64,000 nucleotides of DNA from NCBI GenBank assembly GCA_946481315.1, contig CAMLMH010000002.1, forward strand, positions 248,001-312,000. Reading direction: 5' to 3'. Shown here in pieces: positions 17,257 through 25,165 of this stretch. Numbering within the stretch: position 1 is the first letter of the stretch; each line of letters opens with the position of its first letter. The notes below the pieces were generated by a model. The model ran no database searches and was not told the DNA's origin. It was given only the letters and a program-made list of their open reading frames with translations. The position numbers were made by a program, and so were the translations under genes. This DNA comes from an uncultured Bacteriovorax sp. (GTDB lineage Bacteria > Bdellovibrionota > Bacteriovoracia > Bacteriovoracales > Bacteriovoracaceae).

Positions 17257-17324
17257 AGAGGCGGAATCGAACCACCGACACAGGGATTTTCAGTCCCTTG
17301 CTCTACCAACTGAGCTATCTGGGC
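17249..17324 (-). tRNA. tRNA-Phe (anticodon GAA)
   Basis: The minus strand folds into a complete cloverleaf of 76 bases. It has a 7-bp acceptor stem (GCCCAGA/TCTGGGC), a D-arm with AGCTCAGTTGGTAGAGC, and an anticodon stem AGGGA/TCCCT around loop CTGAAAA (anticodon GAA). The T-arm has GGTTCGATTCC. The discriminator base is A and the CCA end is encoded in the DNA. No integrase or direct repeat of the tRNA end is nearby, so there is no sign that it serves as an attachment site. Confidence 0.97.
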
Positions 17325-17507
17325 AAGACCATTTTTTGGAAGTTTTAAATTAAGTGATTGGACCTCCTTAGTCAATCATCTTTTATTAAATTATCGTGAT
17401 TTTCGCTTTTTTTTTGATATGTAATCTTTTCAAGCGAACTCAATAAATTCGCTCTCGTGTTATTTTAGCGCCCATAAATCTTTCGCAGATTAAAACTGGA
17501 GACTCAT

Positions 17508-18053
17508 ATGACGACAAAAATTCTCATGGCCTTACTTTTAACTTTGAAAGTGGTGAACACTTACGCTGAAACTGACGGGAATGCCAACATTCCAAAGGCC
17601 GTTCTCGACCGACATGTTCTGGCTTGTCCCGAATTCGCTGAAGAAGAAAGGGGGAAATGGATGACGAGAGAAATTCATGAACTAAAGCGCGACAACTTTA
17701 CCTCATCCGGAAACAAACTCGTCCTCCTGGGTTGTGAACTATACGCCTACAATTCCCGTGAGCGGGCCTATATCGTGACTAGTTACGGAGACATCACAGA
17801 TGTCGCCGTGACGGAAGTGGATCAAAACGGAAATTTTGTAGCGACCGCTGATTTAATGGGAGCTGGATTCGATCCGCAAACACAAACTTTAGGCACATTC
17901 GTCAAAGGACGCGGTGTCGGTGATTGCGGTCAATCTGCCACCTACAAATATTCATCAGAGTCAGATCGTTTCATTTTAGTTGAACAACGCCTGAAAATGG
18001 AATGCGATGGCGATCCAGAATCTGACTGGCCGGTTGTCTTTCCTAAAAACTAA
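17508..18053 (+). CDS. Secreted DUF1176-like protein
   Basis: 181-residue protein with a signal peptide (cleavage near NTYAET). The mature part resembles DUF1176 proteins: a Cys-containing strand followed by LYAYNSRERAYIV, then the C-terminal block LGTFVKGRGVGDCGQSATY ending in MECDG. Three of its four Cys sit in this conserved layout and probably form disulfides in the periplasm. The ATG follows GGAG at a good distance. A strong terminator follows the stop after about 27 bases, so it is likely a single-gene transcript. The function of DUF1176 is unknown. Confidence 0.78.
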   Translation: MTTKILMALLLTLKVVNTYAETDGNANIPKAVLDRHVLACPEFAEEERGKWMTREIHELKRDNFTSSGNKLVLLGCELYAYNSRERAYIVTSYGDITDVAVTEVDQNGNFVATADLMGAGFDPQTQTLGTFVKGRGVGDCGQSATYKYSSESDRFILVEQRLKMECDGDPESDWPVVFPKN

Positions 18054-18080
18054 TTCTCTCTTTAATTCACTAATCAAAGA

Positions 18081-18105
18081 AGGGAGACAGTTAGTCTCCC
18101 TTTTT
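18081..18105 (+). terminator. Rho-independent terminator after the DUF1176-like gene
   Basis: AGGGAGAC and GTCTCCCT form an 8-bp perfect stem around the loop AGTTA (18089-18093), followed by TTTTT. The hairpin ends 15 bases before the next gene, so the hydrolase gene must start from a promoter inside or just after it, or rely on read-through. Confidence 0.92.
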
Positions 18106-18119
18106 GTTATGATGGCCGC

Positions 18120-18920
18120 ATGAAAATTATCAAAAGCACACTTCCTTACGAGAACACCAGGACAAACGTCTTTTATTTTCTTCCGGAACCTCATGAAGAA
18201 ATTAAATCAACCTGGGCCATTTTCACTCATGGCTACACGGCGGATAAATCATCCATTCTGAACTGGCCGATTCGTTTAACAGAAGCAGGTGTCTCATGTG
18301 CTCTGTTTGATCTGCCAGGTCATTATCTCGGAACTTTCTCAGAAGCTGAAAACTTTGATTATTTTAAAGACCATGCTCATGAACTCTTTTATACGGCCTT
18401 TAAAGGGCTCTCAGAACAGTTTGAACAGGAGTTCCCGCTCAATATTCATCAAAAAGATCCGGGCGAATTAAAGGTCGTTCTGGGCGGTCATTCGCTGGGT
18501 GGCCTTCTCTCACTTAAGGCCCTCACCCTTGCTGGTTTTGCGGACTATGATAAACAGGCCGTTTGCGTAGGTCTGGGTATGGCCCCAAAAGATGTCGTGC
18601 ATCTCTTCGATACTCCTTTTTACAAATCCACTTTAAAAGTCCGCGAGCAACTGGTTTCCCCCGCCTTGAAGCCTGATCATGTTTTTCCATGGATTAAAGA
18701 CGAAAAAGAAAACCTCAACATCACTGGAAAAACTGTTCACCTCGTTACCGGTATCGATGATGTCGTCGTCGGCGATGATGGCACTGAGCGACTGCAGGAA
18801 ATTCTGATCGCCAAAGGAAACACAGTCACCATTGAAAAACCATCTAAACTTCCGCACCATGAACCGCAGATGGCCGCGGCGCATGTCAAAAAACATCTGA
18901 AGAAGATTCACTGGCTCTAA
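18120..18920 (+). CDS. Alpha/beta hydrolase
   Basis: 266-residue cytoplasmic hydrolase of the lysophospholipase/acylglycerol-lipase type. The oxyanion loop is FTHGYTADKSS and the nucleophile elbow is GGHSLGG (Ser near residue 125). A likely acid is Asp in TGIDDVVVGDDG, with a catalytic His in the C-terminal LPHHEPQMAAAH stretch. There is no signal peptide. The start at 18120 lacks a clear Shine-Dalgarno sequence and lies directly after the terminator. The substrate cannot be told from sequence. Confidence 0.85.
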   Translation: MKIIKSTLPYENTRTNVFYFLPEPHEEIKSTWAIFTHGYTADKSSILNWPIRLTEAGVSCALFDLPGHYLGTFSEAENFDYFKDHAHELFYTAFKGLSEQFEQEFPLNIHQKDPGELKVVLGGHSLGGLLSLKALTLAGFADYDKQAVCVGLGMAPKDVVHLFDTPFYKSTLKVREQLVSPALKPDHVFPWIKDEKENLNITGKTVHLVTGIDDVVVGDDGTERLQEILIAKGNTVTIEKPSKLPHHEPQMAAAHVKKHLKKIHWL

Positions 18921-18940
18921 ATCTCTTAAAAGACGTGGAA

Positions 18941-19012
18941 ATGTCAAAAAAACTAGACATAATGTAAAGTTTAATTGACATTTTGAAGCCTGATGTATAG
19001 TTTACTTTACAT
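18941..19012 (+). promoter_or_regulatory. Three ATGT-N12-ACAT operator repeats
   Basis: Three 20-base inverted repeats of the form ATGT-N12-ACAT lie at 18941-18960, 18962-18981 and 18993-19012. Their starts are 21 and 31 bases apart, close to two and three helical turns. The second and third copies share the core AGTTTA. They end 15 bases before the ATG of the HTH gene. They are the obvious candidate binding sites of that regulator. Confidence 0.75.
18975..19001 (+). promoter_or_regulatory. Candidate sigma-70 promoter of the HTH gene
   Basis: A perfect -35 TTGACA (18975-18980) is followed by TATAGT (18996-19001) with a 15-base spacer, slightly short. TAGTTT at 18998 would give 17 bases. The -35 lies in operator copy 2 and the -10 in copy 3, so a repressor bound there would block RNA polymerase. 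AGGAGA precedes the ATG. Confidence 0.55.
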
Positions 19013-19027
19013 CAGGAGAATTTCACC

Positions 19028-19261
19028 ATGGGAAATTTAAAACCAAAACTGGTGCTCGTGAACCAATTGCAGGTCCTGCGTGCGGAGAAGAAAATCACCC
19101 AGCAGGAACTCGCTGACGTCATTGGAGTCACAAGGGCCACGGTCAATGCTTTAGAGAAAGGAAATTACAATCCAAGTCTTGAGCTGGCCTTTCGCTTATC
19201 AATGTATTTTGAAAAAAACATTCACGATATATTTCGTGTGGAGGATTATCATGAGTTCTAG
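19028..19261 (+). CDS. Cro/CI-type HTH regulator
   Basis: 77-residue DNA-binding protein of the small XRE type. It has LRAEKKITQQELADVIGVTRATVNALEKGNYNPSLELA: a helix-turn-helix at about residues 20-45, followed by the ending FEKNIHDIFRVED found in stand-alone regulators paired with membrane proteins. It overlaps the membrane-protein start by 11 bases. The three phased operators over its promoter suggest autorepression. Target genes beyond its own operon are unknown. Confidence 0.92.
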   Translation: MGNLKPKLVLVNQLQVLRAEKKITQQELADVIGVTRATVNALEKGNYNPSLELAFRLSMYFEKNIHDIFRVEDYHEF

Positions 19262-19841
19262 GTTAAATTTATTCGACAAATGGGCCTTTCGTTATCTGGT
19301 CTATCTCTCGCCGGTCATTATCGGATTTATGGTCTGGGCCGTTATCACTGATTTTAAAGATCAACAGTCCAAGGGATTGGGGTGGGACATTTTTGGCTGG
19401 GTGTTCATCGCCTGGGTTCTCGACTTGATCTATATCATCACCAAAATGCTCTTTAGTGTGCAGATGAGAAATGCCGTCATGACAAAATTAGCAGGCTTAA
19501 AAGAGCGCGACGAAAGAGAGAGTGTCGTCGCTGGGAATGCTGCCAAGTTTTCTTTCCTCTCGACACTGACACTGTTGATTTTTATGCTGGTTTTTTCGAT
19601 GAGTACTTTGAGTATTAAAAAAGATCCTGATCCTACTAACGGGAAAAAAGAAGGTTCAGTGGCCATAGGCTTTCATATGAATGCTATCGATGATTCGGCC
19701 ATTGTTCATGAAGTGAAAGGTCGCGATGAATATTATAACTATAACGGTTTTCCATTAACAAAACCTATGTTGATTCTCATTCTTATTTTCTGGCAGATTG
19801 GAAGTTATCATTTTATCGCGAGAAAAGAATTGCGGGAATAA
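19251..19841 (+). CDS. Four-helix membrane protein paired with HTH regulator
   Basis: 196-residue inner-membrane protein with four predicted helices (about 16-35, 45-68, 100-122 and 170-190). The conserved-looking cytoplasmic segment between helices 2 and 3 carries KERDERE. The true start is the ATG at 19251 with GGAGG upstream; an upstream in-frame ATG would only add out-of-frame HTH sequence. Pairs of a small XRE regulator and a 3- to 4-helix membrane protein with an ERDER motif are common in bacteria. The membrane partner's job is not established. A terminator follows directly. Confidence 0.85.
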   Translation: MSSRLNLFDKWAFRYLVYLSPVIIGFMVWAVITDFKDQQSKGLGWDIFGWVFIAWVLDLIYIITKMLFSVQMRNAVMTKLAGLKERDERESVVAGNAAKFSFLSTLTLLIFMLVFSMSTLSIKKDPDPTNGKKEGSVAIGFHMNAIDDSAIVHEVKGRDEYYNYNGFPLTKPMLILILIFWQIGSYHFIARKELRE

Positions 19842-19844
19842 AAA

Positions 19845-19878
19845 AAAGGCCTGAAGGTTCTTCTCCCGTCAGGCCTTT
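19845..19878. terminator. Bidirectional terminator between convergent genes
   Basis: AAAGGCCTGA (19845-19854) pairs perfectly with TCAGGCCTTT (19869-19878) around a 14-base loop. A-rich sequence on the left and T-rich sequence on the right let it end transcription from both sides: the HTH operon and the secreted protein at 19904-20434. Confidence 0.9.
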
Positions 19879-19903
19879 CTTATCCGAAGAATCTATTTTT
19901 ATT

Positions 19904-20434
19904 TTATTTTTTTAGCCACACTTTACTGTCACAGAACTCAACGTCACCGTCAAAAACATGCGATAGTTTTTCGAACTTAACTTTTCCTTTAACCACAGAA
20001 CGGTTGTAAACTTCATAGTATCCGTTACCACCACCAACACCAATGTTCCAGCGGTACAGATCCAGACCCTTGATTGTCTTATGTTCAATTTTTTCCAGAG
20101 TGATGTCATCAACACTTGAAAAGAATTCTGCCATGTCGCTATAGTTATCGATATCGGCCGTAGCTTCTAAAAGTTCAGCTTCTACTTTTTGTAATTTTCT
20201 CATCGTATCTTGCGCTGGAGCATTGTATTCAGGTTCAAAATACTTAACGATTGTTTTTGTAACAATGAATTGTTTTCCTTCATAATCCTGGTGAGTCGAG
20301 CATCCACCGATATACTCGTTAGATCCATCCGGAAGTTCACGGTAAGATTCTTCGTACGTTTCAGTGCGGGACATGTCTTTAGCAAATGATGAAAATGTTG
20401 CCAGTAGTGATAAAGCGATTAGAGCTGATTTCAT
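19904..20434 (-). CDS. Secreted protein of unknown function
   Basis: 176 residues with a signal peptide (cleavage near FSSFAKD). The ATG is preceded by GGAGG. The mature part holds two Cys (GGCSTH and EFCDSK), probably one disulfide. It has acidic segments around residues 95-115 and a Gly-rich turn GVGGGNGYYEVYNRS. The protein ends in KVWLKK. It shares a bidirectional terminator with the convergent HTH operon and looks monocistronic. I recognise no family. Confidence 0.72.
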   Translation of the reverse strand: MKSALIALSLLATFSSFAKDMSRTETYEESYRELPDGSNEYIGGCSTHQDYEGKQFIVTKTIVKYFEPEYNAPAQDTMRKLQKVEAELLEATADIDNYSDMAEFFSSVDDITLEKIEHKTIKGLDLYRWNIGVGGGNGYYEVYNRSVVKGKVKFEKLSHVFDGDVEFCDSKVWLKK

Positions 20435-20544
20435 ATATCCTCCAGTAGTTTTAAAAAAATCTAAGTTGGAGGATATATAATTGAATAGATATTCAGAGTC
20501 TTCTGAAAAAATTAGATAGTTACTATTTTACAAAGCAAGGGGAA

Positions 20545-21075
20545 TCAATGGCCTTCAAAATGGCACAGGCTGAAGACTTTATGTCCTAAGGCCTGAATTT
20601 TCTGGGCACCACCCAATTCAGGCAAGTCGACCACAAAGGCGCATTCAACCACGTGAGCACCAACTTTTTCGATTAAAGTGATCGCTCCGATGGCCGTTCC
20701 GCCGGTGGCGATCAGATCGTCAATGAGAAGAATTTTTGCTCCTTTATGAAGAGCGTCTTCGTGAATTTCAATAGTATCTGAACCATATTCCAGATCATAG
20801 TTTTGTGTAATCGTTTTACCCGGAAGCTTGCCCTTCTTGCGTACAGGGATAAAACCTTTTCCGAGAGCAAAGGCGAGAGCCGAACCCAGGATAAACCCGC
20901 GGGCTTCAATACCGGCTATATAATCAAGATCGGTATTTTTATATTTGTTTACGAGGAGATTGATGGTCGTTTTAAAACCTTCAGGATCTTTTAGAAGAGT
21001 CGTGATATCGCGAAACATAATTCCTTCTTTAGGATAGTGAGGAATTGTTCTGATTAGTTTTGCGATATCACTCAT
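20545..21075 (-). CDS. apt: Adenine phosphoribosyltransferase
   Basis: Salvages adenine with PRPP to AMP. The 176-residue protein has the standard length and motifs: FRDITTLLKDPEGF near the N-terminus, AGIEARGFILGSALA, VRKKGKLPG in the flexible loop, and the PRPP-binding ILLIDDLIATGGTA. The gene sits downstream of yceI on the same strand with a 23-base gap, so the two may be co-transcribed. For a predator that takes up prey nucleic-acid components, purine salvage is expected, but nothing in the sequence ties this gene to that specifically. Confidence 0.96.
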   Translation of the reverse strand: MSDIAKLIRTIPHYPKEGIMFRDITTLLKDPEGFKTTINLLVNKYKNTDLDYIAGIEARGFILGSALAFALGKGFIPVRKKGKLPGKTITQNYDLEYGSDTIEIHEDALHKGAKILLIDDLIATGGTAIGAITLIEKVGAHVVECAFVVDLPELGGAQKIQALGHKVFSLCHFEGH

Positions 21076-21098
21076 TGGACTCTCTCTTTAAAGGGTAA

Positions 21099-21671
21099 TT
21101 ATTTTTTCATCACAAGAATTACCGTTAATTCAACCTCATCATTGATCATTTTGTCACCTAGTCCCTGGAAAAATTTTCCAGAACCGTATTTAATATCATA
21201 CTTTGTACGGTCAAATGTTAACTTCGCTGTTGCTTTTTCTTTAGTTGCATCAGCATTGAAGGTAACTGGAGCTGTTTTGTCCTTAATTGTCAGGTCACCG
21301 GTAACTTTGTAATTATTGTCTTTAACTTTCTCAACTTTTTTAATGACCAGTTTGGCAGTCTTGTATTTGTTGGTAGCAAAAAAATCTTCAGAGTTCATGT
21401 GACCAACAAACTTGCCCAGATATTCAGGATCTTTAATGTCTGTGTTTGAAATGGTGGTCATATCAGCAATAAACTCGCCGCCTTTTAGAGTTCCGTTGTC
21501 GAAATTCAGGTGTCCAGAAGAAAGCTTTACTTCCCCAGTGTGTTCACCGGTTACTTTTTTACCAACGTAAATGATTTTTGATGCTGTTGTATCGATTTCA
21601 ATTTTTTCTGCTTTAGCAAAAGCGTTCACAGATAAAGTAAGGGCAGAGGCGAGGGCAAGATGTTTTAACAT
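21099..21671 (-). CDS. YceI family periplasmic protein
   Basis: 190-residue YceI protein: a signal peptide (cleavage near VNAFAKAE), then the lipocalin-like family pattern with KVTGEHTGEVKLSSGHLNFDNGTLKGGEF, the Met-Thr-Thr-Ile turn, HMNSEDFFATNKYKTAKLVI and DRTKYDIKYGSG. The ATG at 21671 has AAGGAG at the right distance. An upstream in-frame start would lengthen the protein before the signal peptide and is not needed. YceI proteins bind isoprenoid or other amphiphilic molecules. The divergent LysR gene and the palindrome between them suggest shared regulation. Confidence 0.92.
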   Translation of the reverse strand: MLKHLALASALTLSVNAFAKAEKIEIDTTASKIIYVGKKVTGEHTGEVKLSSGHLNFDNGTLKGGEFIADMTTISNTDIKDPEYLGKFVGHMNSEDFFATNKYKTAKLVIKKVEKVKDNNYKVTGDLTIKDKTAPVTFNADATKEKATAKLTFDRTKYDIKYGSGKFFQGLGDKMINDEVELTVILVMKK

Positions 21672-21777
21672 AGTATTCTCCTTATATAGTTTAATAGCTC
21701 TTTTATAGAACGCGGTTAAAAAACTAATTTTTATCATTGTCAAAAATGTTAGCTTAGGTTTGTATAAAAACAAATTA

Positions 21778-21809
21778 TAATTTAACTATTGATACGATAA
21801 GTTAAATTA
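21778..21809. promoter_or_regulatory. Palindromic operator between yceI-like and lysR-type genes
   Basis: TAATTTAACT (21778-21787) and AGTTAAATTA (21800-21809) are perfect 10-bp inverted arms around a 12-base centre. The site is 35 bases before the LysR start and about 107 bases before the YceI start, the usual place for a LysR regulator to control itself and a divergent target. Confidence 0.6.
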
Positions 21810-21844
21810 ATCAAGTTTGAGACAGTTCTTCGGAGGTTACGCCC

Positions 21845-22717
21845 ATGACATTAGAGCAGATTATCACCATTGAGGCGATTGTCAGTCAAGGAAGCTTTAA
21901 GGCCGCAGCCGATTATCTGCATAAGAGTCAGCCATCAATCAGTATGGCGGTGAAAAAACTGGAAGAAGAATATCAGATAACACTCTTTTCCCGGGATGAG
22001 TATCGGCCAAGTCTCACTCCGGAAGGAAAGATTTTTTTTCAGAAGGCCAGATCGTTACTAAAAGAATACCGCGAGCTCGATGCCCTCGCTCAGCAGATGA
22101 ATCAGGGGGTAGAAGTTGAACTGCGAATCAGTATCGATGCCATTAGCCCCGTGACGCTTATTTTAAAGTTTTTAAAGGAGTTTTTTGCCAAACATCCGCG
22201 GACTAAGCTGCAGCTGAGCTTTGAGGTGTTGCACGGGACGATAGAGCGCCTAATAGACGGTGAGGTCGATATGGCCATTACTCCAATGTATGAGTCCGGT
22301 GCAAACCTAAAACACATGAAGCTATCAAAAGTGAGACTTGTTCCGGTTATTCATCCTCAACTGGTGAAAGGAAAAATTACTGATGAATTTCTACGACAAC
22401 ATAATCAAATTATTCTCGCTGATTCTTCCCGGCATTCACCCAAAATGACTAGTGGAGTGCTGGAAGGTGGAAAAAGTTTAACAATCACCGAAATGACTTT
22501 TAAAAAAGAATTGATCATGCAGGGTATGGGGTGGGGAGGTTTGCCGTTTGATATGATTAAAGACGAATTGAAAAAAAATAAATTAACAGTCATTCATACG
22601 TCGTCGATCAAGGAACGGGAGCTGGATATTTTTATTGTTCGCAATCAGGAAAAACCAATGGGCCCGGTGATGAAAGAATTGTGGAAGAGTTTTGATGAAG
22701 AAAAATTTCCGGGGTAA
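21845..22717 (+). CDS. LysR-type transcriptional regulator
   Basis: 290 residues, the normal LysR length. The N-terminal winged helix-turn-helix is at about 3-62 (FKAAADYLHKSQPSISMAVKKLEE). A linker helix and a two-lobed effector-binding domain (about 90-285) follow. The ATG has GGAGG upstream. It is divergent from the YceI gene with a palindrome in between, so that gene is the best candidate target. I see no redox Cys pair like that of OxyR. The effector is unknown. Confidence 0.93.
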   Translation: MTLEQIITIEAIVSQGSFKAAADYLHKSQPSISMAVKKLEEEYQITLFSRDEYRPSLTPEGKIFFQKARSLLKEYRELDALAQQMNQGVEVELRISIDAISPVTLILKFLKEFFAKHPRTKLQLSFEVLHGTIERLIDGEVDMAITPMYESGANLKHMKLSKVRLVPVIHPQLVKGKITDEFLRQHNQIILADSSRHSPKMTSGVLEGGKSLTITEMTFKKELIMQGMGWGGLPFDMIKDELKKNKLTVIHTSSIKERELDIFIVRNQEKPMGPVMKELWKSFDEEKFPG

Positions 22718-22941
22718 CTCTCGAAGAAAAAATCGACGCTTCAAAATCCGTTTCTAGTCGTCGACCCATCATCGTGCTTGTGTGTCTCTATGAAGAAATT
22801 CTAGGGGGCAAGCTGATTTTTTTACACTTCTTTTTTCTTACAATTCATTACTATTTTCTGACATTTGAACCAGGCCATTCCAAGTGTGCGTAACTGTTGC
22901 GGCCTCAAAAAAAGCTGGTAGTACTATAAGATTCTATTCAA

Positions 22942-23655
22942 CTACTTTTCTGGTCTTTTATAAACATATTCTCCTTGAAAGGAGCGAATAATAAACTCAG
23001 AATATTTAGCGATAATGGGTGACTTTTCTTTTTTTAATTTTTCAATGTGATCAGCAATTGCACGAACACTTTTTTCTACATCACTTACCATGAATTTTTT
23101 TATAAACGTTGCCATACTAGACTCAGGAATAACAATAGAGCGATAGCGAAAGAGTGTTTTGTCTTCGAGTGGCTGAAACACAGCAGAGCCACGCACGTCG
23201 CGGGCAGAATTATTTTCAACTTTATACCAGGATGTCTGATAGACAACCTCACCACCAATATCTTTTTTGCTTATGACAGAGCCATTAGTGTACTTTGCAT
23301 TGGGAAAGGGAAAAGGAACACGCATTTCATAAGCTGTGTGTACTTCTATCGGACTGATCTGTCTGACGACTTCCGATTTAAGCATATTGGGAACATAGAC
23401 TTTTTGATAATCGAGTGCTGAAAAAATGGCCATCGATTCAAAGGCCCCTGCATCGATGATTTTGTACATTGTTAATTCAGGCCAGGGAAGATCATCGAGC
23501 TCCCTGGTTTTAATGATCAATTTGCCGGACTTAACATCTGAGAGCTCTGCAGGAGTCAGATCTTTTTTGACATCCTCCTGTGCCTGGAGCACCGGAAGAC
23601 TACAGGTCAGAATAAGGCATAGCAGATTGAGAGATTTTAATGGTTTATTGACCAT
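22942..23655 (-). CDS. Secreted START/SRPBCC-like protein
   Basis: About 237 residues. The start chosen is the ATG at 23655, which places a proper signal peptide (cleavage near VLQAQED) at the N-terminus. The longer frame begins with TTG and has no better ribosome site. The mature part has a START/polyketide-cyclase pattern: VHTAYEMRVPFPFPNAK, a long beta section, then the C-terminal amphipathic helix VEKSVRAIADHIEKLKKE. Such folds bind lipids in a deep pocket. It lies next to the ceramide genes, which makes a lipid ligand attractive but unproven. A similar secreted protein is encoded at 60611-61237. Confidence 0.65.
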   Translation of the reverse strand: MVNKPLKSLNLLCLILTCSLPVLQAQEDVKKDLTPAELSDVKSGKLIIKTRELDDLPWPELTMYKIIDAGAFESMAIFSALDYQKVYVPNMLKSEVVRQISPIEVHTAYEMRVPFPFPNAKYTNGSVISKKDIGGEVVYQTSWYKVENNSARDVRGSAVFQPLEDKTLFRYRSIVIPESSMATFIKKFMVSDVEKSVRAIADHIEKLKKEKSPIIAKYSEFIIRSFQGEYVYKRPEK

Positions 23656-23744
23656 ATTGTGCTCGCTAAAAATTGTCAGAATTGGAACTTTAGTATAATA
23701 AGAAGGCATCATTTGCAAAGTAGTTATTTTAAAGGTTTAAAGCT

Positions 23745-24362
23745 ATGAAAAAGCACACTGGCGAGTCGATTCGAATTTTTAAAAATCCGATTCTCGAATC
23801 CTTTACTCACGTTCACCCTGTCATACCACTTCTTTTGTGGATGCCGGTTGTGGCCTTTCTGTTTTATCGGAGTGTGACGGTTAAGGAATTATCAGCCCTA
23901 CAAGTAATTTTGATTTCGTTTTTCGGTCTGTTGTTGTGGACATTCACTGAGTACACTCTTCATCGTTTTGTTTTTCACTGGAATGCTAAGAGCCGTGCCG
24001 GTAAATATTTTGTTTTTCTCTTTCATGGTCTACATCACGATGATCCTCAAGATCCGACCAGACTGGTGATGCCACCAGTACCGGCCATTTTAATTGTTTC
24101 TTTGTTGTGGGTACTCTTCTCTGCAATTTTTCCTGCTCAATTTATTGATGCTATCATGGCCAGCTTTCTGGTGGGTTATCTCTGTTACGATTACATTCAC
24201 TATGCCACTCACCATTTTCCGATGACTTCACCGGTCGGTAAATACCTGCGCAAGTATCATTTGCAGCATCATTATTCTGGTGAACAAAGTAAATATGGTG
24301 TCAGCTCTCCTCTATGGGATTATATTTTTAAGACAGTAACAGGCCCAAAGGAAAATCACTAA
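23745..24362 (+). CDS. Fatty acid hydroxylase, FA2H/Scs7-like
   Basis: 205-residue di-iron membrane hydroxylase with all four His clusters: EYTLHRFVFH, FHGLHHDDPQD, IHYATHHFP and YHLQHHYSG. The RLVMPP segment after the second cluster and the ending GVSSPLWDYIF follow the order seen in eukaryotic Scs7/FA2H, which 2-hydroxylate the acyl chain of ceramide. Four hydrophobic stretches place it in the inner membrane. Its stop overlaps the start of the PAP2 gene (TAATG). The pair converges on genes for ceramide synthesis, so acyl- or sphingoid-chain hydroxylation of ceramide is the likely role. Regiospecificity is inferred from similarity only. Confidence 0.85.
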   Translation: MKKHTGESIRIFKNPILESFTHVHPVIPLLLWMPVVAFLFYRSVTVKELSALQVILISFFGLLLWTFTEYTLHRFVFHWNAKSRAGKYFVFLFHGLHHDDPQDPTRLVMPPVPAILIVSLLWVLFSAIFPAQFIDAIMASFLVGYLCYDYIHYATHHFPMTSPVGKYLRKYHLQHHYSGEQSKYGVSSPLWDYIFKTVTGPKENH

Positions 24363-25165
24363 TGCGTTACTGGAGTTTTTTTTTCTTTCTCCTTTTGATC
24401 TCTCCATCCTCGCAAGCAGCTGAATTAACCGGTAGGTCTTACTGGGATGGACTTAACGATGGGATCATGCTGATGGGAAAAGGCGGGGTTTTGCAATTTA
24501 GAGAAAAAAATAATCTCTATGCTATTGCACTGGCCGTACCAGCTTTATGGTTTTCGTTTGAAGAAGATAAAAGAATCATTGCCCACGCCAGAACAAAAGC
24601 GATTCCTAAGTATATGCAGATTTCCAGCGACCTTGCACCGGCACTTTCATTTCCCGTTATACAGGTTGCTTTTCTCACATATGGGATAAAACAAGACGAT
24701 GATCGTGCAGTTCAATTCGCCAAAGAAACATTTGGCGCCATGTATCTGGCCCTGGTTGAATCGGCAGCACTTAGTTTAATCGATGTGCATGAAAGACCAG
24801 ATAAAAGTAATCTTTCCAAATGGGAAACAAATTTTCGAGGCGATTCATCCTTTCCATCTGGTCACGTTGTTCCTTATGCGACTCTAGCTTTAAAGACATT
24901 TCAGTTTTACGGACCCTGGTATGCGATTGCTCCGGGGGCCCTTTTTATAGCGACATCAATTCAGCGCGTGCGGGACGAGAAACATTATCTCTCGGATGTT
25001 ATTGGTGGTTTTTTTCTTTCAGTTTTTGCATCCGAAGGGGTCCGAAAGGCCGCAGAGTATAAGGACAATCATCCGCTTTATAAAGAATTATTCGTTCATG
25101 ATGTAGAAGTGGGAGTCATTCAATATAATGGAGTGATGGGACCGCGCATAGTCTATAGATTTTAA
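24362..25165 (+). CDS. PAP2-family phosphatase
   Basis: 267 residues with a signal peptide or signal anchor (cleavage near SQAAEL). The PAP2 active-site motifs are present: the KxxxxxxR-like region ERPDKSN, FPSGHVVPYA with the catalytic His, and the RVRDEKHYLSDVIGG motif with the nucleophile His and Asp. PAP2 enzymes remove phosphate from lipids such as phosphatidate, sphingosine phosphate or undecaprenyl pyrophosphate, facing the periplasm. It is co-translated with the FA2H-like hydroxylase and overlaps the converging epimerase gene by 4 bases. Action on a sphingolipid intermediate is plausible from context only. Confidence 0.88.
   Translation: MRYWSFFFFLLLISPSSQAAELTGRSYWDGLNDGIMLMGKGGVLQFREKNNLYAIALAVPALWFSFEEDKRIIAHARTKAIPKYMQISSDLAPALSFPVIQVAFLTYGIKQDDDRAVQFAKETFGAMYLALVESAALSLIDVHERPDKSNLSKWETNFRGDSSFPSGHVVPYATLALKTFQFYGPWYAIAPGALFIATSIQRVRDEKHYLSDVIGGFFLSVFASEGVRKAAEYKDNHPLYKELFVHDVEVGVIQYNGVMGPRIVYRF

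Noticed and set aside
17249..17324. tRNA-Phe as an attachment site for a mobile element
   Set aside because: No integrase gene and no direct repeat of the tRNA 3' end was seen nearby; the flanks are ordinary genes.
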